DNA of 63,009 bases from Litorilituus lipolyticus (GCF_006439335.1 NZ_SAWY01000002.1:1-63009); one strand, 5' to 3'. Shown: positions 44,498 through 53,514, numbered from the stretch's first letter. Translations and numbers: made by a program. Notes: generated by a model not told the origin, from the sequence alone.

Positions 44498-45574
44498 CTA
44501 TTCAACAAAGTGAGTGAGCTGTTCAGCTGTTTTCTTTTGAGAATATGGGATACCACCTTCTGTTTCGGCTTCACCTACGGCAATAAGCATAATTACCTTT
44601 TTATATTCAGCTAAGCTTAATAGCTTAGAAATTTTTCTGTCTTGAACACTTAGTTCAGGCCAATTAAGTGGGCATGATGATAAACCTAACGTTGGAAGTG
44701 CTTGCATAAACTGCATAGCAGCTAGACTTGCATCAATGTAAATAACATGACGATCTCTTTCATGCTCATAAAATGAATAATCACCTACCACAGCAACAAT
44801 TGTTGGAATATTATGGGCAAAGCCCCCACTACCAATAGCAAGTTTACTAATTTTAGAAACAAGCGGTTGCTTATCAACCACAAAAAATTGATAAGGCTGC
44901 CGGTTACATGCACTAGGTGCTTGTGATGCTAATTCAATGGCTTGTTTTATTTTTTCACGGCAAACTTCTGCTTGTTTAAACCATCTTGTTGAGCGACGTA
45001 TTTTAATAAAGCGATAAAACTCTTGATAAGTAAACTTAGGCTTAACTAATTCACTGTGACTATAAGGCGTGAATTGGTTAATATTTTCAAATTCAACTTC
45101 CACATTTGCTTTAAACTCATTTGCAAGCTTTAGCAGTAAATCACTTTGCTCAATTTTAACTACATTATAATACTTGGCTAAAACTGCACCCGCCCATTGC
45201 AACTCTTCAGGTTGGTGGTTAGTAGACTTTAACGATGCAAAATAAATTTGCTGTGTTTGCTCTATATAATCTAAAGCAAAAACTGGTTTTAAAGGCTTCA
45301 TAATTAAGCCTTTTTCAATACGATGTATATTTCTTCTTAATAGCGGATTTGATGAATTTTTATGCTCATTTATTCGTTGTTTATAAGCCATCATTCCACG
45401 CAAGTTTGCAAACTGCTCTCTATGGTATGATGAATTTAAAAAAGTGAAGTAGATGCGAGATAAAAAAGGAGACTTTGAAAAAAAAGGCGTTAATTTTCGG
45501 TGAAATGATGCTTGAACTCGCTTTAGCTTATTTATAGCAAATGGAGGGAGTATTTTTTTAAGCAATTGGCGCAT
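44498..45574 (-). CDS. Nitroreductase-family protein with an N-terminal extension
   Basis: 358 residues. A nitroreductase/FMN-binding domain starts near 165 (FYRFIKIRRSTRWF) and shows ASQAPSACNRQPYQFFVV, GSGGFAHNIPTIVAVVGD, YIDASLAAMQFMQALPTLGL and the C-terminal IAVGEAETEG. The FMN-contacting Arg-Arg-Ser-Thr-Arg element is kept. Residues 1-160 are basic and helical with no family signature I recognise. Long-form nitroreductases of this kind often occur beside polysaccharide pyruvyl transferases in exopolysaccharide loci, as here (32 nt apart), but the reaction is not known. A redox role in glycan modification is only a guess. Confidence 0.75.
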   Translation of the reverse strand: MRQLLKKILPPFAINKLKRVQASFHRKLTPFFSKSPFLSRIYFTFLNSSYHREQFANLRGMMAYKQRINEHKNSSNPLLRRNIHRIEKGLIMKPLKPVFALDYIEQTQQIYFASLKSTNHQPEELQWAGAVLAKYYNVVKIEQSDLLLKLANEFKANVEVEFENINQFTPYSHSELVKPKFTYQEFYRFIKIRRSTRWFKQAEVCREKIKQAIELASQAPSACNRQPYQFFVVDKQPLVSKISKLAIGSGGFAHNIPTIVAVVGDYSFYEHERDRHVIYIDASLAAMQFMQALPTLGLSSCPLNWPELSVQDRKISKLLSLAEYKKVIMLIAVGEAETEGGIPYSQKKTAEQLTHFVE

Positions 45575-45701
45575 TTAAGACTTCAAATAGAAAAATTGGC
45601 TAACGTTCAACCCTTTATTGCAAAAGATTATAAACAGCTAGCCAATGATTATCCAGAGAATTATATTACAGCGCAGTATTCCCATTAGAGTATGCTTAAG
45701 G

Positions 45702-47357
45702 TTACCTCAATTCACGCCTTAATATCTTGCCTACGTTTGTTTTCGGTAATTCATCTCTAAACTCAACCAGTTTCGGTACTTTGTAGTTGGTTAAGTTCTT
45801 TTTACAATGTTTTATTATCGATTCTTCATCAACTTCATCGTTTTTAGCAACAACAAATATCTTAACAATTTCACCACTCACTTCATGGGGAATACCAATA
45901 GCCGCAGCTTCTAAGATGCCATCATGCATCATCACCACTTCTTCAATTTCATTTGGGAATACGTTAAAGCCTGAAACAATAATCATGTCTTTTTTGCGAT
46001 CGACAATACTAAAACAACCTCGTTCATCCATCATGGCGATATCACCTGTTGCAAGCCAGCCATCTTTTAAAATTTCATCAGTCGCTTCTGGGCGATTATA
46101 GTAACCTTTCATTACTTGTGGGCCTTTTACCCACATTTCACCTGACTCACCTTGCGGTTGTTCTTCGCCATCATCAGACATGATTTTAATATCTGTCGAC
46201 GATGCTGGGATACCAATAGTACCATCATAGGCTTTTTGATTATGTGGGCTTAAGGTAACCATAGGCGCACATTCTGTTAGGCCATAACCTTCAAGTAAAC
46301 GTGTCCCGGTAACTTGTTGCCAACGCTCTGCTACAGGTCTTTGAACGGCCATCCCCCCGCCTAAAGACATTTTTAAGGTACTAAAATCTAAGTCCTTAAA
46401 GCCTGGAGTATTTAATAAGCCATTAAATAAAGTGTTCACGCCAGTAATGGCGGTAAACGGATATTTATTCAACTCTTTAACAAACCCTGGCATATCTCTT
46501 GGATTAGTAATTAATAGGTTTGTGCCACCTAACGTGACAAATGTTAAGCAGTTAGCCGTTAATGCAAAGATATGATAAAGCGGCAATGCGGTAACAATAA
46601 CCTCTTCACCTTCTACTAATAACGGTTTAATAGCCGCTTTGGCTTGCTCTAAGTTCGCCACCATATTGCGGTGCGTTAACATTGCACCTTTTGAAACACC
46701 AGTAGTACCACCTGTGTATTGCAAGAACGCCAAATCATCACCACAGATTTCCACAGGAGTAAATTCACGTCTCATGCCTTTAGACAAAACAGTATTAAAG
46801 CGAACAGCATCAGGTAAATTAAAGCTAGGTACCATTTTTTTAACGTGTTTAACTACCGCGTTAACTACAGCGCCTTTAATTAAGCCTAAGCGATCACCTA
46901 GTGACGTCATAATTACATGTTCAACAGGTGTTCTATCAACGATAGTTTCTAGTGTTTTAGCAAAATTTTCTATTATCAGCATAGCCTTAGCGCCAGAGTC
47001 TTTTAATTGGTGCTCCAACTCTCTTGCTGTATATAGCGGGTTTACATTAACCACCGTTAAACCGGCTAATAAAGCCCCAAATAGTGCAATAGGGTATTGC
47101 AACGTGTTTGGCACCATAATGGCAAATTTATCACCTTTGACTAAACCTAGATCTTTTTGAAGATAAGCGGCAAAGGCTCTAGCTTGAATATCTAATTGTC
47201 TATAGGTAATTGAAGCACCCATATTAATGAAAGCTGTAGTACTTGAGTATTGCTTAGTATATTTATGAAACATAGCCACTAAGGAAGGATACTTATCTGG
47301 ATTAATTTCAAACGGTACATCTTCAGGGTAACTCTTTTCTAACCAGATTTTTTCCAC
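45702..47357 (-). CDS. fadD: Long-chain fatty acid-CoA ligase
   Basis: 551 residues from a GTG with GAGG 9 nt upstream. ANL-superfamily adenylating enzyme: P-loop [29 protein letters not shown] (A5), [52 protein letters not shown] and the catalytic Lys in [14 protein letters not shown]. FadD activates exogenous long-chain fatty acids to acyl-CoA at the inner membrane. yoaA and tsaB lie upstream on the same strand, as around E. coli fadD. A perfect TATAAT occurs at 47445-47440 in the 240-nt upstream gap without a good -35 box. Confidence 0.93.
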   Translation of the reverse strand: MEKIWLEKSYPEDVPFEINPDKYPSLVAMFHKYTKQYSSTTAFINMGASITYRQLDIQARAFAAYLQKDLGLVKGDKFAIMVPNTLQYPIALFGALLAGLTVVNVNPLYTARELEHQLKDSGAKAMLIIENFAKTLETIVDRTPVEHVIMTSLGDRLGLIKGAVVNAVVKHVKKMVPSFNLPDAVRFNTVLSKGMRREFTPVEICGDDLAFLQYTGGTTGVSKGAMLTHRNMVANLEQAKAAIKPLLVEGEEVIVTALPLYHIFALTANCLTFVTLGGTNLLITNPRDMPGFVKELNKYPFTAITGVNTLFNGLLNTPGFKDLDFSTLKMSLGGGMAVQRPVAERWQQVTGTRLLEGYGLTECAPMVTLSPHNQKAYDGTIGIPASSTDIKIMSDDGEEQPQGESGEMWVKGPQVMKGYYNRPEATDEILKDGWLATGDIAMMDERGCFSIVDRKKDMIIVSGFNVFPNEIEEVVMMHDGILEAAAIGIPHEVSGEIVKIFVVAKNDEVDEESIIKHCKKNLTNYKVPKLVEFRDELPKTNVGKILRRELR

Positions 47358-47597
47358 GATAAATTTCCTCTAAGCATTTTATTTATTACTGAACTTTTCA
47401 GCTTGTAAGCACCATATTTATTCGTTTTAAGCTATTTTAATTATAGTGTCTTCTTTTTTAATATATGTGTTTTATCAAATTTTAACTCATTGTACCAGCA
47501 AATTTAAACATGCGTTTTAATTTTAATCTGATTTTGCTAGTCGCTCTGACAAGGCATTAAGGCAAAGTATTTAAGACAGTATTCCTATTAAAAGCGA

Positions 47598-48578
47598 TTA
47601 CTTATCCTTCTTATTATTCGCTTTCCAAAATGAAGTCAGTAAGTTAGCCAACTCCTCTGGTTGCTCCATATGAACATGGTGCCCGCCTGTTAACATTTCT
47701 GCTCTAAAAGCTGCGACACAATCAGGAAGTTTTCTAAGTACAATAGTCACTTGCTTCAGCCCTTTACTACCATAAACTACCATAACGGGTATGCTGATAT
47801 CTGTTAATAATTGTTTAGTTTGCGCGAATGTATATCGATAAGGTGAAACAGTACGAAGCCGCTTATCAGTTCTCCAAAAATAACCATCATCAACAGGAGT
47901 AATAGATCGCTCAATTAACAACTTGGCATGTACAAAAGAAAGATCTGAAACATTCATTCTCGCTTTAATAGCAGTTTCTAAAGGAAATGCACGTGTACTC
48001 TTCTTATTAATCTCTGCTGAATTTAGCGTTTTACTCGTTGCTAATTTTTTATGATTACTTATTTTCAAACGGCTCAATAAGCCTTTTTGCAGTTGAGTCG
48101 TGGTATCTTCAGGTTCTGCGGTAATAAACCCTAAAGTATCTATTAAGGTAAGTGTTTTCGCTTTTTCAGGAAAAGCTGCTACAAAAGCACTGGCAACCAT
48201 ACCGCCCATTGAGTGTGCCAAAACATGAATTTTTTGCCATTGGTTAAGTTCAAACAGTTGCAATAGATCATAAACATAGTCGAGAAAGTGATAATGGGCA
48301 TCACCACTTCGATGATCCGATAACCCATGCCCCACCCAATCTAAACAAACATAATGTTTATCTAATAATGTATTGTCTGAGGCTTTATTATTTGTCTGCT
48401 GAGTAGCGGCAATAGCAGTTAATAATGGGGTAAAACTCGCCGCATTATCTAACCAGCCGTGTAAACATAACACCACTTCGCCTTGAGGGTTACCAAAGGA
48501 AAAGCCACGTAAAGTAAGGTTAGGAAGTTGGAAAGTGACAGGTACTAAATTCGCTTGTTCCTGAATAGCTTTAGTCAT
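47598..48578 (-). CDS. Alpha/beta-hydrolase family protein
   Basis: 326 residues from the ATG at 48578, overlapping the upstream gene by 8 nt (a GTG 9 nt earlier is the alternative). Fold landmarks: oxyanion loop LCLHGWLDNAASFTPLL, nucleophile elbow LAHSMGGMVASAF, SIPVMVVYGSKGLKQV strand with the acid region, and the catalytic His in LTGGHHVHMEQPEELANLL. It resembles serine hydrolases of the MhpC/epoxide-hydrolase-like group. The substrate is unknown; the neighbouring fadD hints at a lipid ester or thioester but proves nothing. Confidence 0.82.
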   Translation of the reverse strand: MTKAIQEQANLVPVTFQLPNLTLRGFSFGNPQGEVVLCLHGWLDNAASFTPLLTAIAATQQTNNKASDNTLLDKHYVCLDWVGHGLSDHRSGDAHYHFLDYVYDLLQLFELNQWQKIHVLAHSMGGMVASAFVAAFPEKAKTLTLIDTLGFITAEPEDTTTQLQKGLLSRLKISNHKKLATSKTLNSAEINKKSTRAFPLETAIKARMNVSDLSFVHAKLLIERSITPVDDGYFWRTDKRLRTVSPYRYTFAQTKQLLTDISIPVMVVYGSKGLKQVTIVLRKLPDCVAAFRAEMLTGGHHVHMEQPEELANLLTSFWKANNKKDK

Positions 48579-49191
48579 ATTTAGCACGGCCTTTCGCTAA
48601 ATTGAAACAGGCTAAAAGTGCTAATGCACACCATATAGCAACCCAAATTATCTCTGGAACAAATGTCATCTGTGATAAAGCAGCTCCATCGCCCATACTT
48701 CTTCCATCAAGCAAATGCATAGGGCTAAATAAACTATTTAATAAAATAATCACGCCCATAAACTGTAACAGTACTTGTAAATACTTTAATGTCTGCATTT
48801 TGACCAAAAAAACAAACATAGATATCAATATGGCAACAATAATAAAGGTCAATAAATCTCTAACCCAGAAAACCACTGAACTGGTTAAGACAATTAATAT
48901 AAAATAAGAAAAGTACTGCGCTATTTTCTTATGAGCGCCAGCTAACTTATATATTCCCCAACCCCATAATGTTGCCCCAGCATAGCCCATAAAACTAATA
49001 ACAAAGTTAGCTCCACCTCGTGTAGTACATAAACCTGCGCCATTGGTAAACAGTTCAATTTGCACGATTGAACCTCCAGTAAGTAAAGCGGCTAAACCGT
49101 GACTAATTTCATGAAAATAGCTTTCTAGCCAATTAAATGGAATAGAGATTAGCGGAATTTGCCTGACGATTACCGCCAGCAAAATCAGCAC
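48571..49191 (-). CDS. M50B-like membrane metallopeptidase family protein
   Basis: 206 residues from a GTG, about five membrane helices. The first helix is followed by ESYFHEISHGLAALLTGG with the HExxH zinc motif and then QIELFTNGAGLCTTRGG, typical of the peptidase M50B-like family. A second zinc ligand is not obvious (LLDGRSMGDGAALSQ is a candidate), so activity is uncertain. Upstream, the frame stays open for 23 codons with protein-like sequence (ATPSQSFWQRYHFYV) but has no ATG, GTG or TTG before a stop. The annotated start may therefore be too short. Confidence 0.7.
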   Translation of the reverse strand: MLILLAVIVRQIPLISIPFNWLESYFHEISHGLAALLTGGSIVQIELFTNGAGLCTTRGGANFVISFMGYAGATLWGWGIYKLAGAHKKIAQYFSYFILIVLTSSVVFWVRDLLTFIIVAILISMFVFLVKMQTLKYLQVLLQFMGVIILLNSLFSPMHLLDGRSMGDGAALSQMTFVPEIIWVAIWCALALLACFNLAKGRAKYD

Positions 49192-49334
49192 ATAAAAATG
49201 ATATCGTTGCCAAAATGACTGAGAAGGTGTGGCTTTATCATTCGCTATATTATTGATGATTTTTTACTCTGGATAGAAGGAAAGAAGTCGTGAAAATTCG
49301 TTGTTAAATACAAGCTACTTATAAATAATTAAAG

Positions 49335-49685
49335 CTAGGCAAATAAATCCACACCTAGCATTTGTTGTACGTTTTCGCGTTGAGCTAAATTATTCACATT
49401 TTTATAACTATTCACCGCATATTGGTTCTGCCTTGAAATATCATCTTTAGTTAACGATTCAGCATTTACGTGGCCTTGCTTAGTCATAATATCTACAGCA
49501 CTCTCATCAAAGCGTATTTTGCCTTGTTCAGCTCGCTCCGATGATGGAGTAATATAACTAGTGGCATTAACCTTATTAGCGTTCAGCTCGTTCGGTTCTG
49601 CCTTCTTGATAAAAGAAGCTTCACTCGATGGACGCTTTACCTGTTGGCTATTCATGCCATTAAACGGTGACTGATTTATTTGCAT
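49335..49685 (-). CDS. Small polar protein of unknown function
   Basis: 116 residues, no signal peptide or membrane segment, rich in Asn, Gln, Ser and Lys, probably partly disordered. The C-terminal half (FDESAVDIMTKQGHVNAESL, then DDISRQNQYAVNSYKNVNNL) looks helical and ordered. I recognise no family. It stands alone, 118 nt below tsaB and 143 nt above the M50B-like gene. The ATG at 49685 is the first in frame. Coding is supported by length, amino-acid composition and lack of a better frame. Confidence 0.6.
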   Translation of the reverse strand: MQINQSPFNGMNSQQVKRPSSEASFIKKAEPNELNANKVNATSYITPSSERAEQGKIRFDESAVDIMTKQGHVNAESLTKDDISRQNQYAVNSYKNVNNLAQRENVQQMLGVDLFA

Positions 49686-49803
49686 AGTATTAATTTATAC
49701 ACTATTAGTTCGTACAATATTCATTCGCATAAGGTTAATTTAGCAAAATAATGCTGACTTAGTAAACTATACATCATTTTACCTTAGCTAATCGCTACGT
49801 TAT

Positions 49804-50502
49804 TTACTCCCTGCCTGGTAACTTCTTCCAAGACACCGTATCTCTAACATAACTTGGTTGAGCGTCCTGAGCCTCAACGCCTTCTCCTTGACTAAAAGCA
49901 AACTGGCCAATTTTTATCATAGCTTCAGCAGTAGGAAAAAGTACCTCAGGCGAACCTGAATTTTTCTTCAAAGTAGATAATTCTTCGGCATACGCATCCC
50001 AGCCTGTACCAACACCATAAGCGGTTTGCACAGACATATTAGCTAAGTGTTGTGCTAGTTTTTCAGGGGCTAGCACTGACTCTTCAACCTGAGGCTGCAT
50101 AATACCTTGTTCATTTGCGACAAAGTAACCATTATAGACTTCTGACATACGCGCATCGATAGCAGCAATAACCTTTGATTGTTGATGCTTTTCAAATGCA
50201 GATTGCGCCATAGCTTGTAAACTTGATACACCAACAACGGGTAACTGGGCAGAAAAAGCTAATCCTTGAGCCACACCAACACCAATTCTTACTCCTGTAA
50301 AACTGCCTGGGCCTCGTCCAAAAATCAAGCCATCTAAATCGGTTAATTGTTTGCCTGCTTCTTTCAATAAATCATCGACCATAGGCAATAACATTAAACT
50401 ATGTGACTGAGGGCATAGTTCATAACGGCTGGTGACAGTGTTACCAATTTTCAGAGCAACTGAGCACGCTTCAGTTGAAGCATCAAGTGCCAAATAATTC
50501 AC
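49804..50502 (-). CDS. tsaB: tRNA threonylcarbamoyladenosine biosynthesis protein TsaB
   Basis: 232 residues from a GTG with AAGG 9 nt upstream. N-terminal ASKHA-fold signature LALDASTEACSVAL, QSHSLMLLPMVDDLL and the conserved GRGPGSFTGVRIGVGVAQGL identify TsaB (YeaZ). It partners TsaD and TsaE in making N6-threonylcarbamoyladenosine at position 37 of ANN-decoding tRNAs. It lies 50 nt downstream of yoaA, an arrangement also found in E. coli. Confidence 0.93.
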   Translation of the reverse strand: MNYLALDASTEACSVALKIGNTVTSRYELCPQSHSLMLLPMVDDLLKEAGKQLTDLDGLIFGRGPGSFTGVRIGVGVAQGLAFSAQLPVVGVSSLQAMAQSAFEKHQQSKVIAAIDARMSEVYNGYFVANEQGIMQPQVEESVLAPEKLAQHLANMSVQTAYGVGTGWDAYAEELSTLKKNSGSPEVLFPTAEAMIKIGQFAFSQGEGVEAQDAQPSYVRDTVSWKKLPGRE

Positions 50503-50552
50503 AATAAAATACCTTACATTTTCTTAATAGTTTTTGATGACCTAAATACGTT

Positions 50553-52592
50553 TTACTTTGCTGTTCCTAGCTTCTCTGCTGATAATTGCTTTAAAAAACC
50601 AGCCGCTTTATGCAAATCTCGGCTTCGTTTCATTTGCGGCAAGCTCTTTAAGAAAGTTTGGCCATAAGGCCTATTTACCAATCTATCATCGCAAATAACT
50701 AATATACCTTTATCGTTCACATCTCTAATTAAACGACCAACGCCCTGCTTTAATGCAATAACCGCTTGCGGGAGCTGAATTTTCTCAAACGGTTCATGAC
50801 CTTGTCTACGCGCATCTTCACAACGAGCTTGTAATAAAGGGTCATCGGGAGATGCAAATGGCAGCTTATCTATAATAACACAGGTTAATTTATCACCCCT
50901 AACATCAACACCTTCCCAAAAACTTGCGGTAGCCAATAACACAGAATCATCGTATTCAATAAACTGTTCGAGTAACTTTCGTTTAGCCATTTGTCCTTGT
51001 ACCAATAACGGGTTATCAATGGCCTCATTAAGTATATCTGCGACTTGATTCATCACTCGATAACTTGTGAACAACATAAAACAAGCGCCGTTGCTCGCTT
51101 CAATAAGTGGAATAGCCATTTCGGCGAGGCTTTTTGCTCTGTTGGCGTCGTTTGCTTGGGGGAGGTACCTTGGCACAATCAATTGAGATTGTGCTTGATA
51201 ATCAAAAGGACTTTCTAACAATAATTGCTCTGCCCCTTTTAAGCCAAATTGATGAATAAAGTGCTCAAAGCTATTATCTACAGCCAGTGTTGCAGAGGTA
51301 AAAATCCAGCCAGCACCTGACTCTTTGACAAATTGACTAAATTTATCCGCAACTGTTAATGGCGTTTTATGTAACACTACATGTCTCGGTGTTGTTTCAT
51401 ACCAAAAGCTCATACCGAACGCTTGAACATCTGCCATGATTTCATATTTGGCAAGAATGTTTACAATGCGATCAAAGCAGTTATCGATAGCTTCGTTGCG
51501 AGATACGCAAAGCTTAATGACTTGATATAAAAAATCTATATCTGTTTTTAATCGTAGATATTTTTGCTGAAAACGTTGTTGCTGGCATTTTTCACGCCAA
51601 TTACCTCGTTCAGGATCAAAATTGAAAAGTAAGCGAAATTCCTGACAACTTTTTTGCAATTTTTCAGCCGCTAAACCTAATTGCTTTACATCAGCTAAAC
51701 TACTTCGATGGATTTGCAAAACATCAGTACATAAATCAACTAACAACCTTGTAGAAAAAGATTCACCAAAGTACTCACTGGCTATATCACCTATTTGATG
51801 CGCCTCATCAAATATCATCACTTGTGCTTTAGGAATAAGCTCACCAAAGCCCGTATCTTTCAGGGCCATATCAGCAAAAAATAAATGATGATTTACCACA
51901 ATTAAATCAGCATCTATCGCTTTTTGACGGGCTTTGACTAAATAGCATGACTCATAATCAGGGCATTCTCGGGCTAAACAATTATCTAACGTACTGGTGA
52001 CATAAGGGAAAACACTCGAATCTTCGCTGACATTAACTAATTCACCAATATCACCACTTTGCGTCGTGTTAGCCCATGTCTTCACTTTGACTAAATCAGC
52101 TAACATCCCCGCATCTAATTGACCGCGAGTTTGTTGGTATTGCTCTAAACGATATAAGCATAAATAATTTGCCCGACCTTTTAATAAAGCAATTTGCGCA
52201 TTACTTGCTAACGCCTTTTTAACTATCGGAATATCTTTATGAAAAAGCTGTTCTTGGAGATTTTTGGTTCCGGTAGAGATAATGATTTTCTTATTATCTT
52301 CAAGGGCTTCATCATCAACTAACGGAGAGATTGCTTCAGATATTGACTCAGGGTTGGTCTTAGTTACGTTGCCCTTTGTAGCTTTATTACCAGCAACACT
52401 TAAAAAAGCAGGTATTAAATAGGCAAAAGTTTTACCAGTACCCGTTCCAGCTTCAACAATTAACGACGACTCTTCTTTGATTGCCTTAGCAACTTGTAAT
52501 GCCATATCGGTTTGCGCTTGCCTTGGTGAATATCCGTCAATGGTATTAGCAAGAGCACCGTCGCTAGAGAAGGCTTTTTGAACTGGTGTCAT
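50553..52592 (-). CDS. yoaA: DinG-family iron-sulfur DNA helicase YoaA
   Basis: 679 residues, superfamily 2 XPD-like. Walker A VEAGTGTGKTFAYLIPAF, DEAH box MIFDEAHQIGD, motif III region WIFTSATLAV, motif VI QGVGRLIRDVNDKG. The Fe-S cysteines can be read: one in NYLCLYRLEQ and three in CLARECPDYESC with the 5- and 6-residue spacings of DinG. The enzyme unwinds 5'-to-3' at damaged forks. Length and the tsaB neighbour favour YoaA over DinG. Confidence 0.92.
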   Translation of the reverse strand: MTPVQKAFSSDGALANTIDGYSPRQAQTDMALQVAKAIKEESSLIVEAGTGTGKTFAYLIPAFLSVAGNKATKGNVTKTNPESISEAISPLVDDEALEDNKKIIISTGTKNLQEQLFHKDIPIVKKALASNAQIALLKGRANYLCLYRLEQYQQTRGQLDAGMLADLVKVKTWANTTQSGDIGELVNVSEDSSVFPYVTSTLDNCLARECPDYESCYLVKARQKAIDADLIVVNHHLFFADMALKDTGFGELIPKAQVMIFDEAHQIGDIASEYFGESFSTRLLVDLCTDVLQIHRSSLADVKQLGLAAEKLQKSCQEFRLLFNFDPERGNWREKCQQQRFQQKYLRLKTDIDFLYQVIKLCVSRNEAIDNCFDRIVNILAKYEIMADVQAFGMSFWYETTPRHVVLHKTPLTVADKFSQFVKESGAGWIFTSATLAVDNSFEHFIHQFGLKGAEQLLLESPFDYQAQSQLIVPRYLPQANDANRAKSLAEMAIPLIEASNGACFMLFTSYRVMNQVADILNEAIDNPLLVQGQMAKRKLLEQFIEYDDSVLLATASFWEGVDVRGDKLTCVIIDKLPFASPDDPLLQARCEDARRQGHEPFEKIQLPQAVIALKQGVGRLIRDVNDKGILVICDDRLVNRPYGQTFLKSLPQMKRSRDLHKAAGFLKQLSAEKLGTAK

Positions 52593-52677
52593 ATAGTGTA
52601 GTGAAACAAGGAGAAGCAGGCTATAAAAGAAAGCAAGTATACAATTAAAAAACTAAAGCACCAAGCAATAGCCATAG

Positions 52678-52708
52678 AAAAAGAGTAAGGCGATAAGCTT
52701 TACTCTTT
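52678..52708 (-). terminator. Probable intrinsic terminator below the unknown 110-residue gene
   Basis: Exact 9-bp arms AAAGAGTAA (52680-52688) and TTACTCTTT (52700-52708) with an 11-nt loop. On the minus strand the second arm runs into TTTTTC. It lies 40 nt after the stop at 52748. The T-tract is short, so efficiency is uncertain. Confidence 0.55.
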
Positions 52709-52747
52709 GCAGAAAGTGACACTGAATTTAAGAAAAATTATTTGCAA

Positions 52748-53080
52748 TTAAACGTACAAATCTAAATGTTTAATACCATTAACTTCATTTATCCCTTCAC
52801 TCTTATCTTTTGGAGCTGATTTATCAATAGACTCTTCAGTAGCTTTTAACTCAGCTTCTTTATCAGCTTGTTTGTTTCCTTGGCTTTGCTCTTGTTCTTC
52901 TTTAATCGCCGCAATGCTTTCTTCACTTTGATTAAAGTAATAATCATGATTTTCAAGATGATCAAGATCTTCCTTCAACTTCCCTGCGCCCGCATCTTTT
53001 AGCAAAGCTTTTACTTTCAGTTTTGCAGGCTTGATCGGTACCGGTACGACTCGGGCTAATTGTGTAGTAAAAATATCCAT
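52748..53080 (-). CDS. Small charged protein of unknown function
   Basis: 110 residues from the ATG at 53080, with GAG 8 nt upstream (the longer frame uses a GTG). The N-terminal MDIFTTQLARVVPVPIKPAK is followed by a Lys/Leu-rich stretch (KVKALLKDAGAGKLKEDLDH) and a long Glu/Lys/Gln-rich, probably coiled or disordered segment ending GIKHLDLYV. No signal peptide or known motif. It is transcribed away from the his operon and ends at a likely terminator. The conserved-looking C-terminal HLDLYV might be a short binding motif; that is speculation. Confidence 0.6.
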   Translation of the reverse strand: MDIFTTQLARVVPVPIKPAKLKVKALLKDAGAGKLKEDLDHLENHDYYFNQSEESIAAIKEEQEQSQGNKQADKEAELKATEESIDKSAPKDKSEGINEVNGIKHLDLYV

Positions 53081-53356
53081 AAATGGCACTCAAATGTTAC
53101 TTTACTGTTAATTATTCTTAATTGTTGCTTATTTTATCGGCACTTATCAAAATAACTTTACTCTTGTTTGTAATTACAACCAAAAACACTATAACTGCTT
53201 AGTAACTCTATATAACAAATAACAATAAAAAAACTTTATTTATTACTTGCAGCTAAACACCATAGTCAGTAATGTAACAACATATAGATTAACTATCGTT
53301 GTTGTTAGTTTAAGTATACAACATCAATGAATTAACCATTACTGAGGTTTACTTTA
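53081..53356 (+). other. AT-rich intergenic region upstream of the his leader
   Basis: This 276-nt divergent spacer separates the unknown 110-residue gene from the his leader. It should hold both promoters. A -10-like TATACA at 53315-53320 lies 36 nt before the hisL ATG, but no convincing -35 box is placed 16-18 nt upstream of it. TTGTTA at 53302-53307 has only a poor -10 partner. No gene was seen. Confidence 0.4.
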
Positions 53357-53407
53357 ATGACTTTTAACCTGAATAGCCGACATCATCACCATCATCATAG
53401 CGATTAG
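53357..53407 (+). CDS. hisL: his operon leader peptide
   Basis: 16-codon frame MTFNLNSRHHHHHHSD with six consecutive His codons (53381-53398), preceded by GAGG 9 nt before the ATG and ended by TAG. Ribosome stalling at these codons when charged His-tRNA is scarce would favour an antiterminator in the following leader RNA, as in enteric bacteria. The E. coli peptide has seven His codons. Confidence 0.95.
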   Translation: MTFNLNSRHHHHHHSD

Positions 53408-53434
53408 CCCATTCAGGTTTATCACTGATGGGCT
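53406..53434 (+). promoter_or_regulatory. his leader hairpin (pause/anti-antiterminator stem)
   Basis: AGCCCAT (53406-53412) pairs exactly with ATGGGCT (53428-53434), beginning at the hisL stop codon. Its place directly after the leader peptide fits the 1:2 pause hairpin of a transcription attenuator. The GGGCC-containing stretch that follows (53438-53442) may take part in alternative pairing. Confidence 0.7.
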
Positions 53435-53479
53435 GTGGGCCTTTCAGTGGATTGACATAAAGTAACTAAGTTTATTAAA

Positions 53480-53514
53480 CCCCCGAAAGAGTCCAAACTC
53501 TCTCGGGGGTTTTC
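53480..53514 (+). terminator. his attenuator terminator
   Basis: CCCCCGAAAGAGT (53480-53492) pairs with ACTCTCTCGGGGG (53497-53509) with one A-C mismatch and a 4-nt loop, followed by TTTTC and further T-rich sequence. It is a strong GC-rich stem in an AT-rich region, 94 nt before the hisG start. It should stop transcription when histidine is plentiful. Confidence 0.92.

Noticed and set aside
45527..45688. Open plus-strand frame ending DYPENYITAQYSH, overlapping the nitroreductase start
   Set aside because: No ATG or supported start, no ribosome binding site, and only 53 codons. It overlaps a real gene on the other strand, so chance or a decayed remnant cannot be told apart.
53381..53398. CAT/CAC run read as a short tandem repeat
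   Set aside because: It is fully explained as the six His codons of the his leader peptide.
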